A DNA stretch of 64,000 nucleotides from Pseudomonas fluorescens (GTDB lineage: Bacteria > Pseudomonadota > Gammaproteobacteria > Pseudomonadales > Pseudomonadaceae), in the NCBI RefSeq assembly GCF_900636825.1, contig NZ_LR134318.1, forward strand, positions 5,813,501 through 5,877,500, written 5' to 3'. Below are positions 25,269 to 34,286 of the stretch, piece after piece (position 1 is the first letter of the stretch; every line of letters begins with the position of its first letter). The position numbers and the translations under genes are program-made. The notes under the pieces are model-generated. The model was not told where the DNA came from, did no database searches, and saw only the letters and a program-made list of their open reading frames with translations.

Positions 25269-26762
25269 TTACAGCTTGATCCACGTCGCCTTCAGCTCGG
25301 TGTACTTGTCGAAGGCGTGCAGCGATTTGTCGCGACCGTTGCCCGACTGCTTGAAGCCACCGAACGGAGCGGTCATGTCGCCGCCGTCGTACTGGTTGAC
25401 CCACACGCTACCCGCGCGCAAGGCTTTGGCGGTCAGGTGCGCCTTGGAGATGTCCTGGGTCCAGACCGCTGCGGCGAGGCCATACGGCGTGTCGTTGGCG
25501 ATCTGGATGGCCTCTTCAGCCGTGTCGAAAGCAATGACCGACAACACCGGGCCGAAGATCTCTTCCTGGGCAATCTTCATCGCGTTGCTGACGCCGTCGA
25601 AGATCGTTGGCTCAACGTAGGTGCCACCGGTCTCCTGCATGATGCGCTTGCCGCCAGCGACCAGTTTGGCGCCATCGCTATGCCCGGATTCGATATACGA
25701 CAGCACGGTATTCATTTGCTGGGTATCGACCAGCGCACCGACGTTGGTCGCCGGATCCAGCGGGTTACCTGGCTTCCAGGTTTTCAGCGCCTCGATCACC
25801 ATAGGCAGGAATTTGTCCTTGATCGAACGCTCGACCAGCAGACGCGAACCGGCGGTGCAAACTTCGCCCTGGTTGAAAGCAATGGCGCTGGCGGCGGATT
25901 CGGCAGCGGCCTGCAGGTCCGGCGCATCGGCGAAGACGATGTTCGGGCTCTTGCCACCCGCTTCCAGCCAAACGCGTTTCATGTTCGATTCGCCGGAGTA
26001 GATCATCAGTTGCTTGGCGATTTTGGTCGAGCCGGTGAACACCAGCGTGTCGACATCGTTATGCAGCGCGAGCGCCTTGCCGACGGTGTGACCGTAACCC
26101 GGCAGCACGTTGAGCACACCTTTCGGAATCCCGGCCTCAACGGCCAAGGCAGCGATGCGGATGGCGGTCAGCGGCGATTTTTCCGACGGCTTGAGGATCA
26201 CCGAGTTACCGGTCGACAGCGCCGGGCCGAGTTTCCAGCACGCCATCATCAACGGGAAGTTCCACGGCACGATGGCCCCGACCACGCCCACCGGCTCGCG
26301 AGTCACCAGGCCTAGCTGATCGTGCGGAGTCGCGGCGACTTCGTCATAGATCTTGTCGATCGCTTCACCGCTCCAGCTCAGCGCTTGGGCTGCGCCTGGC
26401 ACGTCGATGTACAGCGAATCGCTGATCGGCTTGCCCATGTCCAGAGTTTCGAGCAGCGCCAGTTCTTCGGCATGCTGTTTCAACAGTCCGGCGAAACGGA
26501 TCATGGTGGCTTTACGTTTGGTCGGCGCCAGGCGCGACCAAACGCCGGAATTGAAGGTGGCGCGAGCGTTTTCCACCGCACGCTCAGCGTCGGCGGCGTC
26601 GCAGCTGGCGATCTTGCCGAGCAGACGACCGTCGACCGGGCTGATGCATTCGAACGTCTCGCCGGAGACAGCGTCGGTGTATTCACCGTTCAGGTAGGCG
26701 CGGCCTTCAATCTGCAAATCGCGGGCGCGTTGTTCCCAGTCGGCACGAGTCAGGGTGGTCAT
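25269..26762 (-). CDS. kauB: Aldehyde dehydrogenase KauB (4-guanidinobutyraldehyde / gamma-aminobutyraldehyde type)
   Basis: 497 residues, NAD(P)-dependent ALDH superfamily. Catalytic residues are present: oxyanion Asn168 (VPWNFP), Lys191, general base Glu267 (LEAGGKSPN) and nucleophile Cys302 (NQGEVCTAG). It is the PuuC/KauB type that oxidises amino- and guanidino-aldehydes produced by polyamine and arginine catabolism. Location next to the pau/dad cluster and before rpmBG matches PA5312. AGGAGG precedes the ATG. A PuuR-like operator core lies about 130 bases upstream of the start, consistent with PauR control. Confidence 0.9.
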   Translation of the reverse strand: MTTLTRADWEQRARDLQIEGRAYLNGEYTDAVSGETFECISPVDGRLLGKIASCDAADAERAVENARATFNSGVWSRLAPTKRKATMIRFAGLLKQHAEELALLETLDMGKPISDSLYIDVPGAAQALSWSGEAIDKIYDEVAATPHDQLGLVTREPVGVVGAIVPWNFPLMMACWKLGPALSTGNSVILKPSEKSPLTAIRIAALAVEAGIPKGVLNVLPGYGHTVGKALALHNDVDTLVFTGSTKIAKQLMIYSGESNMKRVWLEAGGKSPNIVFADAPDLQAAAESAASAIAFNQGEVCTAGSRLLVERSIKDKFLPMVIEALKTWKPGNPLDPATNVGALVDTQQMNTVLSYIESGHSDGAKLVAGGKRIMQETGGTYVEPTIFDGVSNAMKIAQEEIFGPVLSVIAFDTAEEAIQIANDTPYGLAAAVWTQDISKAHLTAKALRAGSVWVNQYDGGDMTAPFGGFKQSGNGRDKSLHAFDKYTELKATWIKL

Positions 26763-26889
26763 TCGGGTGTCCTCCTCTTATTGAATACGGGCGCCGCGAT
26801 CTTCGCGGACGTCTTCAAGAATTCTGCCCGGCCAGCCTGCATTTCGGCCCGAGGCACCCGCCACCCTAAACCAGCGGCCGGGGTTGTTT

Positions 26890-26942
26890 CAATATATTTG
26901 ACATAAGCCGGCCATACGGCCTTGCGGTGTTCATTTTAATAA
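26890..26942. promoter_or_regulatory. Candidate PauR/PuuR operators upstream of kauB
   Basis: CAATATATT (26890-26898), followed by TGACA, matches the core of the PuuR consensus I recall from E. coli (ATGGACAATATATTGACCAT). A second stretch, TGTTCATTTTAATAA (26928-26942), matches the other described PuuR site over its first eight bases. They lie between divergent kauB and the cupin gene. Confidence 0.42.
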
Positions 26943-26997
26943 ACATAGACTTTGTTCAATTCCAGTCAACGCGCCGTCATTACGGGAGAAAACAACA

Positions 26998-27360
26998 ATG
27001 AGCATCCACAACGTCGTCGACATCAGCCTGGGGAGCAGCGAAGCCGAACGCTATCGCCCGGACCCGACAAAAGTTCTCAAGGGCTACCCTGAGCAAGCGG
27101 TGTTCCATCAATACGACAGCCCTTGCGGGCAGATGGGCGTCGGCGTGTGGGAAGGCGCGGTGGGCCAGTGGACGGTGAATTACACCGAGCATGAGTATTG
27201 CGAGATTCTGCAGGGGGTTTCGGTGCTGCGTGACAGCGATGGCAATGCCAAGACGTTGCGAGTTGGCGATCGCTTTGTGATTCCGGCCGGGTTTCGCGGG
27301 ACCTGGGAGGTGCTGGAGGCTTGCCGCAAGATCTATGTGATCTTCGAACAAAAAGCCTGA
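26998..27360 (+). CDS. Cupin-domain protein (Cupin_3/DUF861 type)
   Basis: 120 residues, a single cupin beta-barrel with the Cupin_3 arrangement (NYTEHEYCEILQGVSVL, then VGDRFVIPAGFRGTWEVLE). Such proteins are small-molecule binders or enzymes related to ureidoglycine aminohydrolase cupins; no substrate can be named. GGGAG precedes the ATG by eight bases. It diverges from kauB and shares the candidate PauR operator region, so it may belong to the polyamine response. Confidence 0.8.
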   Translation: MSIHNVVDISLGSSEAERYRPDPTKVLKGYPEQAVFHQYDSPCGQMGVGVWEGAVGQWTVNYTEHEYCEILQGVSVLRDSDGNAKTLRVGDRFVIPAGFRGTWEVLEACRKIYVIFEQKA

Positions 27361-27370
27361 TCTAAGCCCT

Positions 27371-27455
27371 CTGTAGGAGCTGCCGAAGGCTGCGATCTTT
27401 TGATCTTGATCCTTAAAAAAAAGATCAAAGATCGCAGCCTTCGGCAGCTCCTACA
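27371..27455. repeat. REP doublet
   Basis: Near-perfect inverted REP pair (GTAGGAGCTGCCGAAGGCTGC and mirror) ten bases after the cupin stop. Confidence 0.9.
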
Positions 27456-27483
27456 TAGACAGCCTGCAAATATTCGAGGCAAC

Positions 27484-27519
27484 AAAAAAGGCCCGCATCG
27501 TGAGATACGGGCCTTTTTT
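27484..27519. terminator. Bidirectional terminator between cupin gene and rpmG
   Basis: Stem GGCCCG-T-like: AAAAAAGGCCCGCATC...GATACGGGCCTTTTTT, with A- and T-tracts on both sides, 19 bases beyond the rpmG stop. Confidence 0.88.
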
Positions 27520-27537
27520 GTAAGTCAGGAAAATCAA

Positions 27538-27693
27538 TTACTTGATTTTGCCTTCCTTGTACATCACGTGCTTGCGAACAACCGGATCAAATTTCTTGAT
27601 CTCGATTTTGTCCGGGGTAGTACGCTTGTTCTTGTCGGTAGTGTAGAAGTGACCAGTACCGGCGCTCGAGATCAAACGAATCAATTCACGCAT
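27538..27693 (-). CDS. rpmG: 50S ribosomal protein bL33
   Basis: 51 residues, MRELIRLISSAGTGHFYTTD at the start and KFDPVVRKHVMYKEGKIK at the end, full length for bL33. GGGAG lies eight bases before the ATG. It lies 11 bases downstream of rpmB on the same strand, the standard rpmBG order. It is the Cys-free form of bL33, with no zinc-binding CxxC pairs. Confidence 0.97.
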   Translation of the reverse strand: MRELIRLISSAGTGHFYTTDKNKRTTPDKIEIKKFDPVVRKHVMYKEGKIK

Positions 27694-27704
27694 GATTAGC
27701 TCCC

Positions 27705-27938
27705 TTAAATCTTGCCATCGCGGCGAAGTTCGGCGAGCACGACAGTGATGCCACGCTTGTCGATGATACGCATGCCTTTGGCAGATACGCGCAGACGCAC
27801 AAAACGTTTCTCTTCTTCAACCCAGAAGCGGTGATGCTGCAGGTTCGGCAGGAAACGACGACGGGTTTTGTTGTTTGCGTGGGAAATGTTATTCCCAGTC
27901 ACCGGACCCTTACCGGTAACTTGACATACTCTCGACAT
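27705..27938 (-). CDS. rpmB: 50S ribosomal protein bL28
   Basis: 77 residues; MSRVCQVTGKGPVTGNN and the basic NKTRRRFLPNL segment are typical of bL28. Only one Cys is present, so it is the non-zinc form. First gene of rpmBG; GAGGGCTGAGG precedes the start. A plausible promoter lies about 150 bases upstream. Confidence 0.97.
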   Translation of the reverse strand: MSRVCQVTGKGPVTGNNISHANNKTRRRFLPNLQHHRFWVEEEKRFVRLRVSAKGMRIIDKRGITVVLAELRRDGKI

Positions 27939-28086
27939 GCCTCAGCCCTCTAAAACCACATGCCCAACCCGGCATGGGTTGGCCGCTTAATCTCTCAGTC
28001 ATTTGGCGCCAGGCGCCGCGTTTCTTTAGAGGTCTTACCGGCTACACCTACAGTGAAGGAACCGGGCCCCTAGAAAAGAGCGCTGC

Positions 28087-28115
28087 TTTATACCAGAAAG
28101 ACCGGGGTGCAACAA
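28087..28115 (-). promoter_or_regulatory. Candidate rpmBG promoter and leader
   Basis: On the minus strand, TTGTTG (28110-28115), a 17-base spacer and TATAAA (28087-28092). The implied leader of about 140 bases contains a GGCGCC-A-GGCGCC palindrome (28006-28018). The 447-bp gap from 27939 to 28386 otherwise shows no gene I would accept; the ~180 bases before 28387 are the upstream region of the binding-protein gene. Confidence 0.5.
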
Positions 28116-28386
28116 CAATCGCTGTGCAATGAATCAATAAAAAGCCGCTTTTTCGGCTTGCGGGCGCTTTGGATAAAGGCTGAGGTGGATGTTGACCACT
28201 CGTCGCGGAAATTCCTCTTAACGAGCGAACCAGACTTTTTGCGCCACGCCGCGGTCTGAAAAACTGCCATCACTGTGCCCTGAAAATGCAAAAAGGGGAT
28301 AGTCATTTGTAATCCAGCCCTCTAGGGTAGGCCTTTTCCAGACTGCACTTGCAGATGGGCCTTCGATCTGTAAAAGGAAACCGACC

Positions 28387-29973
28387 ATGCGCCTCGCTGC
28401 CCTACCCCTGCTGTTCGCCCCGCTCTTGCTGAGCCCACTGGCCCAAGCCGCCGCATTGAGCGTCTGCACCGAGGCCAGCCCTGAGGGGTTCGACGTGGTG
28501 CAATACAACTCGCTGACTACCACCAATGCCTCGGCGGACGTGCTGATGAATCGCCTGGTGGATTTCGATACCGCCAGCGGCAAGGTCATCCCCAGTCTGG
28601 CTGATAGCTGGGAAGTCAGCACCGATGGCCTGACTTACGCCTTCAAGCTACACCCGCAGGTGAAGTTTCATACGACCGACTACTTCAAGCCGAGCCGTGA
28701 GCTGACCGCCGAAGACGTGAAATTCAGTTTCGACCGCATGCTCGATCCGGCCAACCCGTGGCACAAAGTTGCGCAGAGCGGCTTCCCGCACGCGCAGTCG
28801 ATGCAGCTGCCAGCGCTGATCAAGAAAATCGATGCGCTCGACCCACTGACCGTACGTTTTACGCTTGATCATCCGGACTCGACCTTCCTCGCCACCCTGA
28901 GCATGGGCTTTGCTTCGATCTATTCCGCCGAATACGCCGACAAGCTGATGAAGGCCGGCGCGGCGGAGAAGCTCAACAGCCAGCCGATCGGCACGGGCCC
29001 GTTCGTGTTCACCCGCTTCCAGAAAGACGCCGCGATCCGCTACAAGGCCAACCCGGATTATTTCCGTGGCAAGCCTTCAGTGGATCCGCTGATCTTCGCT
29101 ATCACCCCGGACGCCAACGTGCGCCTGCAAAAACTGCGGCGCAATGAGTGCCAGATCGCCTTGTCGCCCAAGCCTCTGGACGTACAAGCCGCGCTGAAAG
29201 AACCGACGCTGAAAGTCGAAAAGACTGACGCGTTCATGACCGCTTTCGTTGGCATCAACAGCCAGCATCCGCCGCTGGACAAGCCGGAAGTGCGCCAGGT
29301 GATCAACTTGGCTTTCGATAAGGCCAACTACATCAAAGCCGTATTCGAAGACACCGCCGAAGCGGCCAACGGCCCTTACCCGCCGAACACCTGGAGCTAC
29401 GCGAAAAATCTGCCGGGCTACCCGCACGACGTTGCGAAAGCCAAAGCGCTGCTCGCCAAGGCCGGGTTGCAGGATGGCTTCAAGACTACGATCTGGACAC
29501 GTCCATCGGGCAGCCTGCTGAATCCCAATCCGAGCCTCGGCGCGCAAATGTTGCAATCGGACCTGGCAGAAATCGGCATTCAGGCGGAAATCCGCGTCAT
29601 CGAGTGGGGTGAGCTGATTCGCCGCGCCAAGGCGGGCGAGCATGATCTGCTGTTCATGGGCTGGGCCGGCGACAACGGCGACCCGGACAACTTCCTCACC
29701 CCGCAGTTTTCCTGCGCGGCGGTGAAGTCCGGCACCAACTTCGCCCGCTACTGCAACGCCGATCTGGACAAGCTGATCAGCGCCGGCAAGACCACCAGCG
29801 AACAAGGGGTGCGCACGAAGCTATACGAACAGGCGCAAACGCAGATCCAGCAGCAGGCGTTGTGGCTACCGCTGGCGCACCCGACCGCCTATGCACTGAC
29901 GCGCCAAGACGTGCAGGGTTATTCGGTAAGCCCGTTCGGGCGTCAGGATTATTCGAAAGTCACCCTGAAATAG
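28387..29973 (+). CDS. Periplasmic peptide-binding protein of an ABC transporter (SBP_bac_5, DppA-like)
   Basis: 528 residues with a Sec signal peptide ending near AQAA. SBP family 5 features include the N-terminal NSLTTTNASADVLMNRLVDFD region, the LADSWEVSTDGLTYAFKLHP signature and a C-terminal WLPLAHPTAYA segment. It binds di- or oligopeptides for import. No permease or ATPase gene is adjacent, so it must share the membrane components of a dpp operon elsewhere, as known for the several DppA-like proteins of pseudomonads. AAAGGA lies nine bases upstream of the ATG. Equivalent in position to PA5317. Confidence 0.9.
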   Translation: MRLAALPLLFAPLLLSPLAQAAALSVCTEASPEGFDVVQYNSLTTTNASADVLMNRLVDFDTASGKVIPSLADSWEVSTDGLTYAFKLHPQVKFHTTDYFKPSRELTAEDVKFSFDRMLDPANPWHKVAQSGFPHAQSMQLPALIKKIDALDPLTVRFTLDHPDSTFLATLSMGFASIYSAEYADKLMKAGAAEKLNSQPIGTGPFVFTRFQKDAAIRYKANPDYFRGKPSVDPLIFAITPDANVRLQKLRRNECQIALSPKPLDVQAALKEPTLKVEKTDAFMTAFVGINSQHPPLDKPEVRQVINLAFDKANYIKAVFEDTAEAANGPYPPNTWSYAKNLPGYPHDVAKAKALLAKAGLQDGFKTTIWTRPSGSLLNPNPSLGAQMLQSDLAEIGIQAEIRVIEWGELIRRAKAGEHDLLFMGWAGDNGDPDNFLTPQFSCAAVKSGTNFARYCNADLDKLISAGKTTSEQGVRTKLYEQAQTQIQQQALWLPLAHPTAYALTRQDVQGYSVSPFGRQDYSKVTLK

Positions 29974-29983
29974 CCCGGTCCAT

Positions 29984-30069
29984 TGTAGGAGCTGCCGCAG
30001 GCTGCGATCTGTTGATGTTGTTTTTTGAAGATCAACATCAACAGATCGCAGCCTGCGGCAGCTCCTACA
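29984..30069. repeat. REP doublet
   Basis: Perfect-arm inverted pair (GTAGGAGCTGCCGCAGGCTGCGATC and its complement) with a central, partly self-complementary TGTTGATGTTG...CAACATCAACA stem. It lies between the convergent binding-protein and radC genes. Confidence 0.92.
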
Positions 30070-30074
30070 TGGCG

Positions 30075-30749
30075 TTACATCCAACCACACTCAGCCATCG
30101 ACAACGGCTCGCCATCGCCCACGATGAAGTGATCCAGCACCCGCACATCAACCAACTCCAGCGCCTTCTGCAGACGCTTGGTCAGCAATCGATCAGCCTG
30201 ACTGGGGTCAGTGTTCCCCGATGGATGGTTGTGGCACAGGATCAACGCCGCAGCGTTATTGGCCAGGCATCGCTTGACCACCTCGCGCGGATGCACGCTG
30301 GTGTTGTCGATCGAGCCACGAAAAAGTATTTCGAAATTCAGTACTTGATGTTTGGAGTCGAGAAACAGGCAACCAAACACTTCATGCGGTTCGTGACGCA
30401 GCATCGCTTTAAGATAATCGCGAACGACCTGTGGGTTTTCCAGGGCCGGTTTCTGCCTCGATTTTTCAGCCAGATGCCGCCTGTTCATTTCCTGAGCAGC
30501 TTGCAGTTGCGCAAACTTTGCCGGCCCGAGACCCAATTGTTTGCTGAATGCGTGCTGATCGGCCTCAAGCAGCAAACGCAGGCTGCCGAATTGAGTCAAC
30601 AAGTTGCGCGCCAGATCCACAGCACTCAATCCGGGCAAGCCAGTGCGTAGAAAAATGGCCAATAACTCAGCGTCCGAAAGGCTCGCTGCCCCGTGCTCCA
30701 ACAACCTTTCCCGCGGCCGTTCTGCCGCAGGCCAATCACGAATACTCAT
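30075..30749 (-). CDS. radC: RadC-family JAB-domain protein (UPF0758)
   Basis: 224 residues: an N-terminal helix-hairpin-helix-like region (WPAAERPRERLLEHGAASLSDAELLAI) and a C-terminal JAB/MPN metalloprotease-like domain with HNHPSGNTDPSQAD. Historically linked to recombination repair, but the biochemical role is unproven. ATG 30749 is chosen because AGGGA lies six bases upstream, whereas the ATG at 30755 sits directly on the ribosome site. It is divergent from coaBC, as in many gammaproteobacteria. Confidence 0.93.
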   Translation of the reverse strand: MSIRDWPAAERPRERLLEHGAASLSDAELLAIFLRTGLPGLSAVDLARNLLTQFGSLRLLLEADQHAFSKQLGLGPAKFAQLQAAQEMNRRHLAEKSRQKPALENPQVVRDYLKAMLRHEPHEVFGCLFLDSKHQVLNFEILFRGSIDNTSVHPREVVKRCLANNAAALILCHNHPSGNTDPSQADRLLTKRLQKALELVDVRVLDHFIVGDGEPLSMAECGWM

Positions 30750-30884
30750 ACACATTCCCTGTCTGTGGGCGCCGCTGTTCCGTAGCGGTCGCTGTGATAT
30801 CTTAGCCCATCTTTTTTGCGGGCGGATTCACCCTGGGGAGGGGTTTTCGCCACGTATGTCACCCACGAAATGAAAGGCAGACCT

Positions 30885-32093
30885 ATGCAGCGGCTGTATC
30901 GGAAACGCATCGTTCTGGGCGTCGGCGGCGGCATTGCGGCCTACAAGAGCGCCGATCTGGTTCGTCGCCTGATCGACCAGGGCGCCGAAGTGCGTGTGGT
31001 CATGACCCATGGCGGCGCCGAGTTCATCACCCCGCTGACCATGCAGGCCTTGTCGGGCCACCCGGTTCACCTCGACTTGCTCGACCCCGCCGCTGAAGCC
31101 GCGATGGGCCACATCGAGCTGGCCAAGTGGGCTGATCTGGTGCTCATCGCCCCGGCCACCGCCGACCTGATCGCCCGCCTCGCGCAAGGCATTGCCAACG
31201 ATCTGCTGACCACGCTGGTGCTGGCCACCGACGCTGTGGTCGCGGTCGCACCAGCGATGAATCAGGCGATGTGGCGCGATCCGGCGACCCAAGCCAACCT
31301 GCAACTCTTGGAAAGCCGTGGCCTGAAGACTTTCGGCCCGGCTTCGGGTAGCCAGGCCTGCGGCGACGTCGGCATGGGCCGCATGATGGAAGCCACTGAT
31401 CTGGCGCTGCTCGCCGCGGACTGCTTCCAGCGCCAGGCATTGACCGGCAAACACGTGGTGATTACCGCCGGCCCGACCCAGGAAAACATCGACCCGGTGC
31501 GCTACATCACCAATCACAGCTCCGGGAAAATGGGCTTTGCCCTCGCTGAAGCGGCGGTAGAAGCCGGCGCCCGTGTCACCCTGATCAGTGGCCCGGTGCA
31601 CCTGCCAACGCCTGATCGCGTTACCCGCATTGATGTGGTCAGTGCCCGCGACATGCTTGCGGCCTGTGAGTCGGCGATCCCCTGCGATGTATTCATTTCC
31701 TCAGCAGCAGTGGCGGACTACCGCCCGGAAGTCGTCGCCCCGCACAAACTCAAGAAAGATCCTACGAGCGGCGACGGCTTCGTCCTGCAAATGGTGCGCA
31801 ACCCGGACATCCTTGCCACCATCGCAACCCGTACCGATCGTCCATTCAGTGTCGGCTTCGCCGCCGAGACCGAACACCTGCTCGACTACGCTGCACGCAA
31901 GCTGAAGGACAAGAATCTCGATCTGATCGTCGCCAACGACGTCGCCAACCCGAGCATTGGTTTCAACAGCGAAGAAAACGCCTGCAGCGTCATCGACCGT
32001 GAGCTGCACGCCACGGTTTTCGCCCAGACCAGCAAGAGCAAGATTGCTCGCCAACTGGTCACTTTTATCGCCGAACGTCTGAACCAGGTTTAA
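30885..32093 (+). CDS. coaBC: Bifunctional phosphopantothenoylcysteine decarboxylase/synthetase
   Basis: 402 residues. The N-terminal CoaC flavoprotein half (about 1-180) has the FMN-binding GVGGGIAAYKSADLVRRL start and the catalytic His in MGHIELAKW. The C-terminal CoaB half (about 190-402) has ITAGPTQENIDPVRYITN and the AAVADYRP and KLKK segments. It carries out two successive steps of coenzyme A synthesis. ATG 30885 gives the family N-terminus; an in-frame extension to 30816 is not homologous. dut starts five bases after the stop, so the two are probably cotranscribed. Confidence 0.95.
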   Translation: MQRLYRKRIVLGVGGGIAAYKSADLVRRLIDQGAEVRVVMTHGGAEFITPLTMQALSGHPVHLDLLDPAAEAAMGHIELAKWADLVLIAPATADLIARLAQGIANDLLTTLVLATDAVVAVAPAMNQAMWRDPATQANLQLLESRGLKTFGPASGSQACGDVGMGRMMEATDLALLAADCFQRQALTGKHVVITAGPTQENIDPVRYITNHSSGKMGFALAEAAVEAGARVTLISGPVHLPTPDRVTRIDVVSARDMLAACESAIPCDVFISSAAVADYRPEVVAPHKLKKDPTSGDGFVLQMVRNPDILATIATRTDRPFSVGFAAETEHLLDYAARKLKDKNLDLIVANDVANPSIGFNSEENACSVIDRELHATVFAQTSKSKIARQLVTFIAERLNQV

Positions 32094-32098
32094 TTTAC

Positions 32099-32554
32099 AT
32101 GCACGCTTTGCAAGCCAAGATCCTCGATCCACGCATCGGTACCGAATTCCCGCTGCCGCAATACGCCACTCCGGGCTCCGCCGGCCTCGACCTGCGCGCG
32201 ATGCTGGAACACGACATCCTGATCAAACCGGGTGAAACCGTGCTGATCCCCACCGGCCTGTCGGTCTATATCGGCGATCCGAATCTCGCCGCACTGATCC
32301 TGCCGCGCTCGGGCATGGGCCACAAACACGGCATTGTGCTGGGCAATCTGGTCGGCCTGATTGACTCCGATTATCAAGGCCCGCTGATGGTGTCGTGCTG
32401 GAACCGCGGCCAGACCGACTTCACCATGACCGTCGGCGAGCGCTTGGCGCAGCTGGTGCTGGTGCCGGTGGTGCAGGCGCATTTCGAAATGGTTGACGAG
32501 TTCGTCGAGACTGAGCGCGGCACCGGCGGCTTCGGACACACCGGCAGCAAATAA
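32099..32554 (+). CDS. dut: dUTP diphosphatase
   Basis: 151 residues, the usual homotrimeric dUTPase length. Five conserved motifs are visible, including AGLDLRA, PRSGMGHKHG, GNLVGLIDSDYQG and the C-terminal GTGGFGHTG that closes over the substrate. It removes dUTP and supplies dUMP. It sits five bases behind coaBC with no clear ribosome site, suggesting coupled translation. Confidence 0.96.
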   Translation: MHALQAKILDPRIGTEFPLPQYATPGSAGLDLRAMLEHDILIKPGETVLIPTGLSVYIGDPNLAALILPRSGMGHKHGIVLGNLVGLIDSDYQGPLMVSCWNRGQTDFTMTVGERLAQLVLVPVVQAHFEMVDEFVETERGTGGFGHTGSK

Positions 32555-32566
32555 GCCAATCACACC

Positions 32567-32667
32567 CTGTAGGAGCTGCCGCAGGCTGCGATCTTTTGAT
32601 GTTGATCTTTTAAAAGCAAAATCAAAAGATCGTCCGATCGCGGCCCGAGCCTTCGGCAGCTCCTACA
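32567..32667. repeat. REP doublet with internal insertion
   Basis: A left arm GTAGGAGCTGCCGCAGGCTGCGATC is followed by a right arm interrupted after AAAGATCG by CGATCGCGGCCCGA before CCTTCGGCAGCTCCTAC. The rest of the 317-bp gap (32668-32871) is the upstream region of algC, without a promoter I can assign. Confidence 0.85.
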
Positions 32668-32871
32668 TGAGAAATTTGTGCAGATTTATCTGAACGGTTA
32701 AGCGCCGAAAATCAAGGTTTTGCTAGCCGCGAGCCCAGCCAGACGAGGCATCATGGCCCTTTCATAGCACGAACTCTCTGTGGAAAACGCCGTCATACCC
32801 TTCAGTTTGAGCCTGCCGTCGAACGACTCGTCGGTCTGTCCCGCCCCTTTCGAGATGGAGCATTTCCGCAG

Positions 32872-34269
32872 ATGAACACCCCCGCCAAGCTTGCCCCGAC
32901 GCTGCCTGACAGCATTTTCCGCGCCTACGACATTCGCGGCACCGTGCCGGAATACCTCAACGGTGAAACCGCTTACTGGATCGGCCGCGCCATCGGCTCG
33001 CAAAGCCTGGCCCAGGGTGAACCGAACGTGTCGGTGGGTCGTGACGGCCGCCTGTCCGGTCCGGAGCTGGTCGCCGAGCTCATTCGCGGTATCGCCGAAA
33101 GTGGCTGCCACGTCAGCGATGTCGGTCTGGTACCGACTCCAGCGCTGTACTACGCCGCCAATGTGCTGGCCGGCAAATCCGGGGTGATGCTGACCGGTAG
33201 CCACAACCCGTCGAACTACAACGGCTTCAAGATTGTGATCGCTGGCGACACTCTCGCCAACGAACAGATTCAGGTGCTGCATGAGCGCATCAAGAACAAC
33301 GATCTGAGCAGCGGCCAGGGCAGCGTCACCCAAGTCGAGATTCTCGACCGCTACAACCGCGAAATCGTTGAGGACGTGAAACTGGCGCGCCGCCTGAAAG
33401 TCGTGGTCGATTGCGGCAACGGCGCGGCGGGGGTAATCGCCCCGCAACTGATCGAAGCGCTGAACTGCGAAGTCATCCCGCTGTTCTGTGAAGTCGACGG
33501 CAACTTCCCGAACCATCACCCGGATCCGGGCAAGCCTGAGAACCTCGTCGACCTGATCGCCAAGGTCAAGGAAACCAACGCCGACATCGGCCTGGCCTTC
33601 GACGGCGACGGCGACCGCGTAGGCGTGGTGACCAACACCGGCACCATCGTCTATCCGGACCGCCTGTTGATGCTGTTCGCCCGCGACGTGGTGGCGCGCA
33701 ATCCGGACGCGGAGATCATTTTCGACGTCAAATGCACCCGCCGACTGGTGCCACTGATCAAGGAATACGGCGGTCGGCCGCTAATGTGGAAGACCGGTCA
33801 CTCGTTGATCAAAAAGAAAATGAAACAATCCGGCGCGCTGTTGGCCGGTGAAATGAGCGGGCACATCTTCTTCAAGGAACGCTGGTTCGGTTTCGATGAC
33901 GGCATCTACAGCGCCGCACGTCTGCTGGAGATCCTGAGCAAGGAAAAATCCACCGCGGAAGAGCTGTTTGCCACCTTCCCGAATGATATTTCCACGCCGG
34001 AAATCAATATCCATGTGACCGAAGAGAGCAAATTCAGCATCATTGATGCACTGCACGATGCTCAGTGGGGCGAAGGCGCCGACCTGACCACCATCGACGG
34101 CGTGCGGGTCGATTACGCCAAAGGCTGGGGCCTGGTGCGCGCGTCCAACACCACACCGGTGCTGGTGCTGCGTTTCGAGGCCGATGACGAGGCTGAATTG
34201 CAGCGCATCAAGGACGTATTCCACGCCCAACTGAAACGCGTTGCACCTGATCTCCAACTACCGTTCTGA
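32872..34269 (+). CDS. algC: Phosphomannomutase/phosphoglucomutase AlgC
   Basis: 465 residues of the alpha-D-phosphohexomutase family, two longer than P. aeruginosa AlgC. The active-site phosphoserine is S110 in TGSHNPSN, the metal loop is DGDGDR, the sugar-specificity loop is GEMSGH, and the C-terminal phosphate loop is RASNTTP. It interconverts mannose-6-P/mannose-1-P and glucose-6-P/glucose-1-P for alginate, LPS core and rhamnolipid precursors. GGAG lies 11 bases upstream. argB follows after 17 bases. Confidence 0.96.
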   Translation: MNTPAKLAPTLPDSIFRAYDIRGTVPEYLNGETAYWIGRAIGSQSLAQGEPNVSVGRDGRLSGPELVAELIRGIAESGCHVSDVGLVPTPALYYAANVLAGKSGVMLTGSHNPSNYNGFKIVIAGDTLANEQIQVLHERIKNNDLSSGQGSVTQVEILDRYNREIVEDVKLARRLKVVVDCGNGAAGVIAPQLIEALNCEVIPLFCEVDGNFPNHHPDPGKPENLVDLIAKVKETNADIGLAFDGDGDRVGVVTNTGTIVYPDRLLMLFARDVVARNPDAEIIFDVKCTRRLVPLIKEYGGRPLMWKTGHSLIKKKMKQSGALLAGEMSGHIFFKERWFGFDDGIYSAARLLEILSKEKSTAEELFATFPNDISTPEINIHVTEESKFSIIDALHDAQWGEGADLTTIDGVRVDYAKGWGLVRASNTTPVLVLRFEADDEAELQRIKDVFHAQLKRVAPDLQLPF

Positions 34270-34286
34270 TCCACCCGGAGCCCTGA

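Noticed and set aside
28088..28306. 72-codon minus-strand frame upstream of the peptide-binding protein gene
   Set aside because: Overlaps the rpmBG promoter; lacks a ribosome site and looks random.
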